Shown in pieces: positions 8,701-15,642 of a stretch of DNA of 64,000 bases. The number at the start of each line of letters is the position of its first letter. Positions within the stretch are counted from its first letter, which is position 1. The notes under the pieces are model-generated. The model did no database searches. It worked only from the letters and a program-made list of their open reading frames with translations, and was not told where the DNA came from. The stretch is from contig JAKFYH010000025.1 of NCBI GenBank assembly GCA_021730945.1, forward strand, positions 46,619-110,618. The letters run 5' to 3'. Source of the DNA: Acidobacteriota bacterium. GTDB taxonomy: Bacteria > Acidobacteriota > Vicinamibacteria > Vicinamibacterales > UBA2999. Made by a program: the position numbers and the translations under genes.

Positions 8701-9035
8701 TGAATGGCGACGCGCTGGTGGGTACCGGCGACATCACCAACTGGCTGAGCAAAACGGCCGTGACGGTGCCGACCGATCCGAGCCAGCCGTTCGGCAACGC
8801 GCCGCGCAACAGCGTCCGCGGGCCGCTGACCTGGACCGTCGACCTGGTGGCGTCGAAGCGCTTCCGGATGCCGTGGCGAAACAGCTCGCTCGAATTGCGC
8901 GGGGAGTTCTTCAACCTGCTGAACCGCGTCAACTACCGCGCGCCGAACGGCAACCGCAGCAGTGCGGCGTTCGGCACCATCACCTCGACCTACGACCCGC
9001 GGATCATTCAGGTGGGTTTGAAGATGAACTTCTAA
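5793..9035 (+). CDS. TonB-dependent receptor, Oar-like, with carboxypeptidase-regulatory domain
   Basis: Outer-membrane receptor of 1080 residues. ATG 5793 follows GAGGAG, and a signal peptide ends at PAWAQ (about residue 21). Residues 22-115 form a carboxypeptidase-regulatory-like beta-sandwich (GVVKDSTGAVVPAAKVTL), residues 120-260 a plug domain (LPLNGREYSSL, NINGLRSTFNNFLIDGVD) and the remainder a 22-strand barrel ending in IIQVGLKMNF with the usual terminal Phe. The plug includes the LNGR and IDGVDN signatures of the large Oar-type receptors abundant in Acidobacteriota. The substrate is not predictable; candidates are oligosaccharides, peptides or metal complexes. It appears monocistronic. 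A second, divergent member lies at 24804-27542. Confidence 0.92.
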   Translation: MRRVLLALAALILLATPAWAQFETATVVGVVKDSTGAVVPAAKVTLTNTQTGVTAERASDDNGAYEFFNVRIGAYVITAEKAGFSVALVDNITVTVGARQRVDLSMAVGQLSERIEVSARAVLLQTDSSDRSQIITADQTRALPLNGREYSSLTLLSPGARQSAIGSSREGSFNINGLRSTFNNFLIDGVDNNAYGTSNQGYSNQVMQPAPDAVGEIKVVTNNMSAEYGRSAGATVNVAYASGTNALHGSAWEFARRTEFNATGAFRPANGIKPAFDRDQYGGVLGGPLVRNKVFFFSDFERLTQTRGGNVFTSLPTVAQRQGILAVDVRNPLTGEVYPAGTPIPMSAFARKVLNDLPAPINSGTANNFMVLANQTNDTPKAGGKIDLQLNPRLSAFVRVGWRDVDIFDTPSIPGASGGGGNSRTYVRNQQASGGVTYQPGGTSLLEVRLGWSSTEAGKDPNAIVNGEPGALEAYGISGLPTDPRVSGGLMTQQITGFSELGRQATNPQWQYPTVLNPKVNYSWLSGRHSLKTGYEFQNIKTQVQDVNPLYGRDTYAGQFSRPAGAASNNLYNLGDFMLGLRSTYALSNILVADLVQNMHFLYLQDDWRVNDRLTLNAGLRYEYATPWVEEHNVLSNFDPATGTMVLAKDGSLKERSTIDPDRNNFGPRLGLAYTLAPRTVLRGGYGVSYVHFHRAGGGNVLPINGPQVINAVVVQTATQADFRTTQQGYPADLTNPSRFNPLAANITYMPGDYRSSRVQSWFASVQRELWQGALLDVAYVGNRADGLLLFANYNQAAPNNATGTLTLQQRRPIPEFADITYAFNGGRSAYRALQAKFNWRMGGSVSILSSLTLSQSKDNGAGSLENSNGNFPAPQDATNLDADYGLSAYHQPYNSTTSFIIDLPFGRDRKYLANAHPVVNALLGGWQIAGINTVIPGEQVTLTYTPTAAQQVSGIQQDFRGANNYRPNVNGDALVGTGDITNWLSKTAVTVPTDPSQPFGNAPRNSVRGPLTWTVDLVASKRFRMPWRNSSLELRGEFFNLLNRVNYRAPNGNRSSAAFGTITSTYDPRIIQVGLKMNF

Positions 9036-9039
9036 CGCG

Positions 9040-9098
9040 GATTTGGTGATTTGGTGATTTGGTGAGTTGGTGAGTTGGGTCAGGGATTTGGTGATTTT
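9040..9098. repeat. 8-bp tandem repeat downstream of the TonB receptor gene
   Basis: Five head-to-tail units of GATTTGGT/GAGTTGGT run from 9040 to 9079, followed by two more partial units to 9098. Reverse-complement-like fragments (AATCGCCAA, CAATCGCC) follow at about 9120-9175, so the transcript could fold into an imperfect stem. It fills most of the 168-bp gap between the receptor and the MOSC gene and may act as a weak terminator or be simple repeat expansion. Confidence 0.7.
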
Positions 9099-9199
9099 GC
9101 GACGTTGCGACTTGTCGCCGAATCGCCAATATCCCTCGCGCTCAAGTCTTCAGGTTCGCGACCCCAATCGCCAACCCGCCAGATCACGAGATCGCGAAA

Positions 9200-9205
9200 T
9201 ATAAT
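9200..9205 (+). promoter_or_regulatory. Perfect TATAAT -10 box, possibly for leaderless MOSC mRNA
   Basis: TATAAT at 9200-9205 lies 8 bp before the preferred MOSC start (ATG 9213). A transcript initiated 6-8 bp downstream would begin at or near that ATG and be leaderless, which would also explain why no Shine-Dalgarno is present. No convincing -35 hexamer is seen 17 bp upstream. Confidence 0.35.
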
Positions 9206-9212
9206 GTTCTCA

Positions 9213-9647
9213 ATGAGCGAGCTGACCCAAATCTGGATCAAGCGCATGCACAAGGGGCCGATGGATCCGGCGTCGAAAGCGGCGGTGGTGGCCGGACGAG
9301 GCATCGTCGGCAACGCCAACCAGGGCGGCAGGCGGCAAGTCACCATCGTGTCGAACCGGAACTGGGAAGCTGTCACGGCGCCGCTCGGCGCGACGCCCGA
9401 TCCGCGCATGCGGCGGGCCAACCTGCTGGTCTCCGACATCGACTTCACCGACGCGCGCGGCAAGGTGCTGCACGTGGGGCCGGTCCGCATTCGCATCTAC
9501 GGCGAAACCCGCCCGTGCGAGCAGATGGAAGCCGTGACGCCGGGCCTGCAACAGGCTATGAGCGTGCCGTGGGGCGGCGGCGCGTTCGGCGAGGTGCTGG
9601 ACGACGGCGAGATTGCCGTGGGCGACGCGGTCGAGCTGCTGGGGTAG
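9213..9647 (+). CDS. MOSC domain-containing protein
   Basis: Protein of about 144 residues made essentially of one MOSC domain, the fold that carries sulfur or substrates in molybdenum-cofactor sulfurases and YiiM/mARC-type enzymes. Visible features are GRGIVGNANQGGRRQVTIV near residues 23-41 and the conserved Cys in ETRPCEQME near residue 98, followed by GGAFGEVLDDGEIAVGDAV, the typical MOSC C-terminal block. Standalone short MOSC proteins are usually cytoplasmic and of uncertain function. An in-frame ATG at 9204 is an alternative start; 9213 is preferred because it fits a leaderless transcript from the TATAAT box. It converges on the DUF4097 gene with a 41-bp gap. Confidence 0.85.
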   Translation: MSELTQIWIKRMHKGPMDPASKAAVVAGRGIVGNANQGGRRQVTIVSNRNWEAVTAPLGATPDPRMRRANLLVSDIDFTDARGKVLHVGPVRIRIYGETRPCEQMEAVTPGLQQAMSVPWGGGAFGEVLDDGEIAVGDAVELLG

Positions 9648-9688
9648 GGCTTGGCCGCTTCGAAGCCGAAGCCCCACCGGCGCAGAAG

Positions 9689-10744
9689 CTACCGCCGCCC
9701 GATCTTCAAGCCGCCGTTGGTCGTGCGCACACGAACCGTCGGTCCGCCCGATCCGAGCTGCGCCGAGATGCCGCGGCGCGACGACAACTCGCCCTGGATG
9801 GTGATGGGAATGTCGCTGCGGAACCCGCCATTCACCGTGCGGGTTTCCAGTTGCGCGTTGTAGCCGTCAGGCACGGCCACGGTCACGCCGCCGTTGCTGG
9901 TCTCGACATCAATGCCGTCGCCGTCCCAGCGGCTGCCGCCCAGGTTCACCGTCAGTCCGCCGTTCCTGGTGGAACCGTTGACGCGGCCACCGAGGTCAGT
10001 GAGCTTGACGCCGCCATTGGTGGTGTCAAAGCGCACGTTCCCGGTCACACCGGCGATGGTGATGCCGCCGTTGCTGGCCTGAAGGTCGAGGTCGTTCTTG
10101 CGCGGCACGCTGATGCGATAGCTCACCGACCACCACTCGCGCCGCCCGTAGTCCGGGCCCGAGGCCGAGACGCGGCCCCCGCCGGCCTGCACCTGTACGC
10201 CACCCGCGATCTCGCGAGCGCGCTCCTCGGTGCGGGCGGCGCCGCGGACGATGGCGCGCACGCGGATCTCGTTACGGTCCCACGCGTCCACCGTGATGCC
10301 GCCGTTGTCGCCGGCGTCGACGGTCAGGGGGCCGGCGGGCAGGGTGGAGTCGCGAACTTCGCAGTGCTGACGATAGTCGCCGTCGTCGCGCCGGCCGCTA
10401 CACGGGTCGGCGTCGGTGCCTGACTGATCGAGGTAGCTGGCGATCCGATCGGTCCGGCCGACGTCGGCGATGCGGACACGTGCCGACGCCCTGACTTCCG
10501 CGGCTACCTGCCGGGCCACCCGCGCGTGAATCTGCCGATTAACCTCGGTGGCAACCCGGCTGGAGCGCCTGACGGCGCGGTCGATCTGCCGGTCGACTTG
10601 CTGGCGGGCTCGTTGCAGGGCGCGCTCGTTCCGCTCGCCGAGGTTGGTCTGGCGGCCGTTGGGCTCCCAGCGAAAGGTCTGCGCGCTCGGGGCGACGGCC
10701 AGCCCGGCCAGGATGGCCAGGGTGAACAGGATGCGTAGGGTCAT
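9689..10744 (-). CDS. DUF4097-type beta-helical exported protein
   Basis: A 351-residue exported protein. ATG 10744 gives a clear signal peptide ending at APSAQ (about residue 21). Residues 35-95 are unusually rich in Arg and Gln and predicted helical (RARQQVDRQIDRAVRRSSRV). From about residue 140 to the end the sequence repeats short strands punctuated by NGGIT, NGGVK, NGGLT, NGGVT, NGGFR and NGGLK, as in DUF4097 adhesin-like or YvlB-like proteins with a right-handed beta-helix. Such proteins are often near envelope stress or phage-shock functions, but nothing similar is adjacent here. It is separated from the upstream sulfurtransferase gene by a terminator-like hairpin. Confidence 0.8.
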   Translation of the reverse strand: MTLRILFTLAILAGLAVAPSAQTFRWEPNGRQTNLGERNERALQRARQQVDRQIDRAVRRSSRVATEVNRQIHARVARQVAAEVRASARVRIADVGRTDRIASYLDQSGTDADPCSGRRDDGDYRQHCEVRDSTLPAGPLTVDAGDNGGITVDAWDRNEIRVRAIVRGAARTEERAREIAGGVQVQAGGGRVSASGPDYGRREWWSVSYRISVPRKNDLDLQASNGGITIAGVTGNVRFDTTNGGVKLTDLGGRVNGSTRNGGLTVNLGGSRWDGDGIDVETSNGGVTVAVPDGYNAQLETRTVNGGFRSDIPITIQGELSSRRGISAQLGSGGPTVRVRTTNGGLKIGRR

Positions 10745-10784
10745 GGGGGATTGGACGGGAAGTCGCGTCCGGGGGTTGGTCGGG

Positions 10785-10814
10785 GATGAAAAGGGGGGCC
10801 TGGCCCCTTTCATC
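10785..10814 (-). terminator. Rho-independent terminator after the sulfurtransferase gene
   Basis: Read on the minus strand, the sulfurtransferase stop codon is followed by a GC-rich hairpin (AAAGGGG, loop CCAGG, CCCC) and then CCTTTT. The stem overlaps the stop codon itself. Arms are 10785-10796 and 10804-10814, with one unpaired A. Confidence 0.6.
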
Positions 10815-11655
10815 CCTCCGTGCTTACCGGCCGGGAGGGGTCGGCGGACCACTCGCTCCAGGATCCTGGGAAAATCTTGACGCCGTGGATTCCGGCGTGT
10901 TCCAGGGCCAGCAGGTTGTGGCACGCCGTCACGCCCGATCCGCAGTACATCACCACGGCCTTGGGGTCCCGTCCCTCGAGAATCTGGGCCCACTGCGCCT
11001 GGAGCTCCTGCGGCGACTTGAAAGTCTTGTCGTCGGCCAGGTTCTGCTGGAAAAAGTAGTTGGCGGCGCCCGGGATGTGGCCGCCGACCTTGTCGAGGGT
11101 CTCGCCGATGCCGCGATAGCGATCCGGCGTCCGCGCATCCACCAACAACCGCGACGGATCGCCCAGCCCGGCCGCCACTTCATCGACCGTCAGGCGCCAG
11201 CCCGCTCGCGGCGCGCCCTTGAAGTGCGCCGCCGCCGCCGTTTCCTCGCCCTCGCGCACCGCGTGTCCTTCTCGTTGCCATCGCGCGAGGCCGCCGTCCA
11301 GCACGGCCACCGCATCGTGGCCCATCCAGCGCAGCATCCACCACAACCGTCCGGCATACATGCTGCTGTCGGCGTCGTAGACCACGACCTGGCTGTTCGG
11401 ACTGATACCCAGTTCACTGAAAGTCCGGATCAGTTGGTCGGGAGCGGGGAGCGGATGGCGGCCGTTGGTGCCGGTCTTGGCGCCCGAGAGGTGATGGTCG
11501 AGATGGGCGTAGCGCGCGCCGGGAATATGTCCGGCCCGATACAGCAGCTCGCCCTTGCCGGTGTCGGTCAGGTCGAAGCGGCAGTCGACAATCACCCAGG
11601 ACGGGTCGTTCACATGCGGCGCCAGGTCGGCGGGCGAGACGAGGGTGGTATGCAT
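10810..11655 (-). CDS. Two-domain sulfurtransferase (thiosulfate/3-mercaptopyruvate type)
   Basis: A 281-residue tandem rhodanese. Residues 1-135 are the non-catalytic domain (VIVDCRFDL, AGHIPGARYAHLD, GRLWWMLRWMGH) and residues 150-281 the catalytic domain, with the active-site loop YCGSGVTACHN about 40 residues from the end. A CG(S/T)GVTA loop is typical of 3-mercaptopyruvate sulfurtransferases (SseA), while thiosulfate enzymes usually have CRKGVTA, so the first activity is favoured. Length is normal for the family. ATG 11655 lies 5 bp after the stop of the ornithine cyclodeaminase-like gene, so both are probably cotranscribed. It is likely cytoplasmic, as no signal peptide is seen. Confidence 0.88.
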   Translation of the reverse strand: MHTTLVSPADLAPHVNDPSWVIVDCRFDLTDTGKGELLYRAGHIPGARYAHLDHHLSGAKTGTNGRHPLPAPDQLIRTFSELGISPNSQVVVYDADSSMYAGRLWWMLRWMGHDAVAVLDGGLARWQREGHAVREGEETAAAAHFKGAPRAGWRLTVDEVAAGLGDPSRLLVDARTPDRYRGIGETLDKVGGHIPGAANYFFQQNLADDKTFKSPQELQAQWAQILEGRDPKAVVMYCGSGVTACHNLLALEHAGIHGVKIFPGSWSEWSADPSRPVSTEG

Positions 11656-11660
11656 GGTGG

Positions 11661-12869
11661 TCAGGTCCGAAGCCGTTCCGCCAGTTGATGGAGGAACAAG
11701 CCGACGTCGGTGACGACGCCGACGGTTTGCGCGGAGCCGCGGTCGGACAGTTTCGTGACCACGGCGGGGTTGATGTCGACGCAGATCACCTTGACCCACG
11801 AGGGCAGCATGTTACCGACGCCGATGCTGTGCAGCATGGATGACAGCATCACCACCACGTCGACACCCGCCAGCGCCTTGCCGTAGGCATCCTGCGCCGC
11901 GGTCAGATCCATCATCGTCTCCGGCAACGGCCCATCGTCCCTGATCGAGCCGGCGAGGATGTAGGTGACGTTGTGAGTGTGGCAGGCGTGCATGATGCCG
12001 GTGGCCAGGACGCCGGACTTGACGGCGGCGCCGATGCCGCCGGCGCGGCGCACGGCGTTGATGGCACGCATGTGGTTGCGGTGGCCGTGTTCGACCGGAT
12101 GGCCGCTGCCCAGGTCGATGCCGAGCGAGGTGCCCGAGAGCGCCACCTCGATGTCGTGAACGGCGAGGGCGTTGCCTGACAGCAGCAGGTCGACATAGCC
12201 CAGGCGTATCAGGTCGCAGAAGTACTGCGAGCCTCCGGTGTGCACCACGACCGGACCGGCGACGAAGGCGATCCGGCCGCCGGCGGCCTTGACCTGCCGC
12301 ATCATGTCGGCGACCTTGCCGACCACCGTCTCGACCCGGCGTTCGGACGACACTTCGTTGCTCATGAAGCCGAAGCTGGGTTTGTCGCGCTGCTGCACGT
12401 CGGGCGAGACCCTCACGCCCTGCATGCCGCACACCACCTGGTCGCCGCGCTTGATGTCGCGCAACTTGCGGCAGGCCACCGCCCCGTCGCGCACGATCAG
12501 CACGGCGTCCATGCGCTGATCGGCCGCGGTCACCCAGGCGCCGCCGAGAAACACCGAGGTGCGGTGATTGGTGGTGGAGTAGAAGTCTTCGGGCGCCGCT
12601 CCGTCCAGGTCGGCGGTCCGGAGCAGGACCGCCGGCGTGTCTTTGACGTAGCAGCCAAACACCGAGAGCCGGGCCAGCAGGTCCTCGAGCCGGGCCGGGG
12701 TGTCGCTGGTCAGCCGCAGGGAAAGGTGTGACCCTTCCTCGTTCTTGCGGCCGACGTCAAAATGCAGGATCTCGTATTCCGACCCGTGCTCGACGACGGT
12801 GGTGAGGATCGACTGGAAATTGCCGGTGTCGATCAGGTGGCCCTGCGCTTCAACTGTTTCAGAAACCAT
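11661..12869 (-). CDS. LOR/SDH-domain (TIGR00300) ornithine cyclodeaminase-like protein
   Basis: A 402-residue protein matching the LOR/SDH bifunctional-enzyme conserved domain family (TIGR00300). Some members, notably in archaea and in the C-terminal part of cyanobacterial ArgZ/AgrE, act as NAD-dependent ornithine cyclodeaminases that make proline. The N-terminus (ETVEAQGHLIDTGNFQSIL) is the family's first block. A central block HPVEHGHRNHMRAINAVRRAGG and a Rossmann-like C-terminus (DVVVMLSSMLHSIGVGN, VKVICVDINPAVVTKL) follow. The start is firm by homology, yet a very stable hairpin sits only 3 nt before the ATG and contains the only good Shine-Dalgarno-like sequence. It is cotranscribed with the sulfurtransferase gene. 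Whether it acts on ornithine here is inference. Confidence 0.8.
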   Translation of the reverse strand: MVSETVEAQGHLIDTGNFQSILTTVVEHGSEYEILHFDVGRKNEEGSHLSLRLTSDTPARLEDLLARLSVFGCYVKDTPAVLLRTADLDGAAPEDFYSTTNHRTSVFLGGAWVTAADQRMDAVLIVRDGAVACRKLRDIKRGDQVVCGMQGVRVSPDVQQRDKPSFGFMSNEVSSERRVETVVGKVADMMRQVKAAGGRIAFVAGPVVVHTGGSQYFCDLIRLGYVDLLLSGNALAVHDIEVALSGTSLGIDLGSGHPVEHGHRNHMRAINAVRRAGGIGAAVKSGVLATGIMHACHTHNVTYILAGSIRDDGPLPETMMDLTAAQDAYGKALAGVDVVVMLSSMLHSIGVGNMLPSWVKVICVDINPAVVTKLSDRGSAQTVGVVTDVGLFLHQLAERLRT

Positions 12870-12871
12870 AA

Positions 12872-12889
12872 GAGGGGCTTTCGCCCCTC
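12872..12889 (-). promoter_or_regulatory. GNRA-tetraloop hairpin overlapping the ribosome-binding region
   Basis: On the minus strand GAGGGGC-GAAA-GCCCCTC forms a perfect 7-bp stem closed by a GAAA tetraloop, ending 2 nt before the ATG at 12869. The 5' arm overlaps AGGAGG, the only Shine-Dalgarno-like sequence upstream of that gene. It could be the terminator of htpX (the stop is at 12930, about 40 bp away) or a structure that gates translation of the downstream gene. Confidence 0.6.
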
Positions 12890-12929
12890 CTATTCTGACC
12901 GAAACCGCCGTAGGGCGGGCAGATCCCTT

Positions 12930-13808
12930 TTACAGGATCGGCGCCCGCTGCAAGGCGGCGATGCGAGCCTCGAGCGGCGGGTGGGTCGAGATCAGCGACA
13001 GGAAACCCTTGCCGCCGGCAATCTTCATGGTCGCCAGTTGCGGCTGCGAGTTGTCGACCATCTCCTTGTTCTGCATCAGCCGCTGCAGGGCGCCAATCAT
13101 GCTGGCCTTGCCGGCCAGGGTGGCGCCGCCGGCGTCGGCCCGGAACTCGCGCGCGCGCGAGAACCACGCCACCACCATCGAACCGAGGATGCCGAACGCG
13201 ATGTCGAACACGATGGTGGTCACGAAGAACACCAGGTGCGAAATCTTCTCGTCGACCATCTGCCGGACGATGTTGGCGATGATGCGCGAGAAGAACATCA
13301 CGAACGCGTTGACTACGCCCTGGATCAGCGTCAGCGTGACCATGTCACCGTTCTGGATGTGGGCGACCTCGTGCGCGAGCACGCCCTCCACCTCGTCACG
13401 GCGCATCGACCGCAGCAGGCCGGTCGAGACCGCCACCAGGCTGCGGCGCTTGCTCGGGCCGGTGGCAAAGGCGTTCACTTCGGGCGACTCGTAGATGCCG
13501 ACTTCCGGCATCGGCAAGCCGGCCTTGCGGGTGAGCTGGCCGACGGTCTGGTGCAGCCAGTCGAGTTCGGCCTGGCCGCTCTGGCCGTCCACCAGCTTGA
13601 CCCCCATCGCCATCTTGGCCATGAAGCGCGACATCTGCAGCGAGATGAACGCGCCACCCATGCCCCACACGAGACAGAACACCATCAGGGCCGAGTAATC
13701 GAGTCCCGACGGCGTGATGTAGCCGCCGACGCCCAGCAAGCTGAGCACGATCGACAGCGTGATCATGACGGCCAGGTTGGTGGCCAGGAACAAGACGATG
13801 CGTTTCAT
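12930..13808 (-). CDS. htpX: Zinc metalloprotease HtpX
   Basis: A 292-residue inner-membrane M48 zinc protease that degrades misfolded membrane proteins alongside FtsH. Two N-terminal transmembrane helices (residues 4-30 and about 38-58) are followed by the catalytic domain with H146-E147-V-A-H150 (HEVAHIQNGD) and two further membrane segments near residues 165-215. The third zinc ligand is probably in EFRADAGGA near residue 223. Length and order match HtpX. ATG 13808 is chosen because MKRIVLFLATN is the standard HtpX N-terminus. No heat-shock or Cpx-type promoter element was identified. The gene stands alone, with the hairpin 12872-12889 downstream. Confidence 0.93.
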   Translation of the reverse strand: MKRIVLFLATNLAVMITLSIVLSLLGVGGYITPSGLDYSALMVFCLVWGMGGAFISLQMSRFMAKMAMGVKLVDGQSGQAELDWLHQTVGQLTRKAGLPMPEVGIYESPEVNAFATGPSKRRSLVAVSTGLLRSMRRDEVEGVLAHEVAHIQNGDMVTLTLIQGVVNAFVMFFSRIIANIVRQMVDEKISHLVFFVTTIVFDIAFGILGSMVVAWFSRAREFRADAGGATLAGKASMIGALQRLMQNKEMVDNSQPQLATMKIAGGKGFLSLISTHPPLEARIAALQRAPIL

Positions 13809-13884
13809 AATGGTCAAGGATAGCAAAGCCGGCGGCGGCTGCTAAATACGTAAATTGGCCGCAACTCTTCGATAAAGTCGATGG

Positions 13885-14649
13885 TTAGCGGACCGGGGTG
13901 TACCCCTCGGCCAGCTTCTTGCGCGCCGCCTCGACCTCGCGGTGAAACACGAACAGCGCGTCGGCGTTGTCGTTCTTGTCGGTGAAGTTCCAGGTCTTGG
14001 CGCCCTTCTGCTTCACCTGCAGGTTCTTCTTGAGGTAATCCACCGCGAACTGCTCGACCTGGGCGTAGCCCAGGGTGAAGGCGTCGCCCTTGTTGTCGGT
14101 CTCGTACTTGAGGCCGTCGAGGGTGGCGATCAGGGTGCCATTGCACGACCCCATGCCGTGCTTGTGCACCACCGGGACCCGGGTGTTGAGGCTGACTTCC
14201 TTGATGCGCACGGTGACGGCATTGGCACCGGCCACCAGCTCCACGGTCTTCTGGACGCTGTCAAAACCGGTCGCGGTCAATTGCAGCCGCTTGGTGCCGG
14301 GTTCGAGTTTCTCGAGCGTCAGCGGCGTGTTGCCGACGAACTGGCGATCGATGAACACCGACGCGCCGGGGACATCAGATTCGAGGGTCAGCGTCGCGAG
14401 CGTCGGCGCCGCCACCACGACGGGTGCCGCCACCGGTGCCGCCTTCCTGGGCGCGGGCCGTGGCGCGACCGGCTCGGTGGCCGGCGCGGGTGCGGGTTCC
14501 GGCGCGCGAGCCACGGGCGCCGCCGCCGGTGCGGGTGCCGGCGCCTCGACCGGAACGGCCGGCGCCTTGTCCGCTCCGCCCCTCATGAAGACCACGCCCA
14601 GGGCGACCGCGATCGCGATGCCCACCCCAATCATCGGTGCCGGTTTCAT
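13885..14649 (-). CDS. PEGA domain-containing exported protein
   Basis: A 254-residue protein. MKPAPMIGVGIAIAVALGVV is a short N-terminal membrane anchor, followed at residues 28-80 by a low-complexity Ala/Pro linker (APAPAPAAAP type). Residues 83-150 form a PEGA beta-sandwich (LESDVPGASVFIDRQFVGNTPLTL, with the GTKRLQLTATGFDS second half). Residues 160-254 are a charged domain without recognised family and with one Cys in MGSCNG. PEGA domains often sit on surface or signalling proteins and probably bind other proteins or glycans. It is divergent from cysD, with about 100 bp between starts that must hold both promoters. Confidence 0.75.
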   Translation of the reverse strand: MKPAPMIGVGIAIAVALGVVFMRGGADKAPAVPVEAPAPAPAAAPVARAPEPAPAPATEPVAPRPAPRKAAPVAAPVVVAAPTLATLTLESDVPGASVFIDRQFVGNTPLTLEKLEPGTKRLQLTATGFDSVQKTVELVAGANAVTVRIKEVSLNTRVPVVHKHGMGSCNGTLIATLDGLKYETDNKGDAFTLGYAQVEQFAVDYLKKNLQVKQKGAKTWNFTDKNDNADALFVFHREVEAARKKLAEGYTPVR

Positions 14650-14751
14650 CGACCCAGATCGTAGCAGATGACGCGCCGGATTTCCGCCGCCACCCGTGGG
14701 CGCCACGTCGATCCGGCGGGTGGCGGCAGTCGTGCCATGATTGGGGCGCCG

Positions 14752-15642
14752 ATGACGCTCGACGTCCTGGAATCAGAGAGCATCGAAATCTTTCGCGAGG
14801 CCGTCGCCAGTGCCGAACGGCCGGTGCTGTTGTACTCGGTCGGCAAGGACTCGTCGGTGCTGCTGCACCTGGCTCGCAAGGCCTTCCATCCCGCGCCGCC
14901 ACCGTTCCCGTTGCTGCACGTCGACACGACGTGGAAGTTCCGCGACATGTATGCCCATCGCGAGCGCGTGGCCGCCGAATCGGCGATGCGCCTCCTGGTG
15001 CATACCAATCACGCCGGGCTGGCCGCCGGCGTCAACCCGTTCACGCACGGGTCGAGTTACTACACCGACGTAATGAAGACCGAGGCGCTCAAGCAGGCGC
15101 TCGATGCCCACCGCTTCGACGTCATCTTCGGTGGTGCCCGCCGCGACGAGGAGGCCTCTCGCGCCAAGGAGCGCATCTGCTCGTTCCGCTCGGCGGGCCA
15201 CCGGTGGGACCCCAAGGCGCAGCGTCCCGAGCTCTGGTCGATCTACAACATGCGCCTGCGCCCCGACGAAACCATGCGGGTGTTTCCGCTGTCGAACTGG
15301 ACCGAGCTCGACATCTGGCGCTACCTCGAACGCGAGTCGATTCCCGTGGTGCCGCTCTATTTCGCCGCCGTGCGCCCGGTCGTGCACCGCAGCGGCACCC
15401 TGGTGATGGTCGACGACGAGCGCCTGCCGCTGGCACCCGGTGAACAGCCCGAGCATCGATCGGTCCGGTTCCGGACGCTGGGCTGCTACCCCTTGAGCGG
15501 CGCGATTGAAAGCCGCGCCACCACCATCGCCGAGATCATCGCCGAGACGCTGGCGGCGGCGTCCTCCGAGCGCCAGGGCCGCCTGATCGACAGCGACCAG
15601 CCTTCGTCGATGGAGAAGAAGAAGCGGGAGGGATACTTTTGA
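14752..15642 (+). CDS. cysD: Sulfate adenylyltransferase subunit 2 (CysD)
   Basis: Catalytic subunit of ATP sulfurylase, which makes adenosine 5'-phosphosulfate from ATP and sulfate together with the GTPase CysN. The 296-residue protein has the PP-loop SVGKDSS at residues 29-35, the block [15 protein letters not shown] and the terminal KKKREGYF that marks CysD. The start [17 protein letters not shown] at 14752 fits the family; an in-frame ATG at 14737 is an alternative. The stop overlaps the TTG start of cysNC (TTGA), giving tight coupling. Downstream come cysNC and a TauE-type gene. No PAPS or sulfite reductase gene is in the window. Confidence 0.95.
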   Translation: MTLDVLESESIEIFREAVASAERPVLLYSVGKDSSVLLHLARKAFHPAPPPFPLLHVDTTWKFRDMYAHRERVAAESAMRLLVHTNHAGLAAGVNPFTHGSSYYTDVMKTEALKQALDAHRFDVIFGGARRDEEASRAKERICSFRSAGHRWDPKAQRPELWSIYNMRLRPDETMRVFPLSNWTELDIWRYLERESIPVVPLYFAAVRPVVHRSGTLVMVDDERLPLAPGEQPEHRSVRFRTLGCYPLSGAIESRATTIAEIIAETLAAASSERQGRLIDSDQPSSMEKKKREGYF

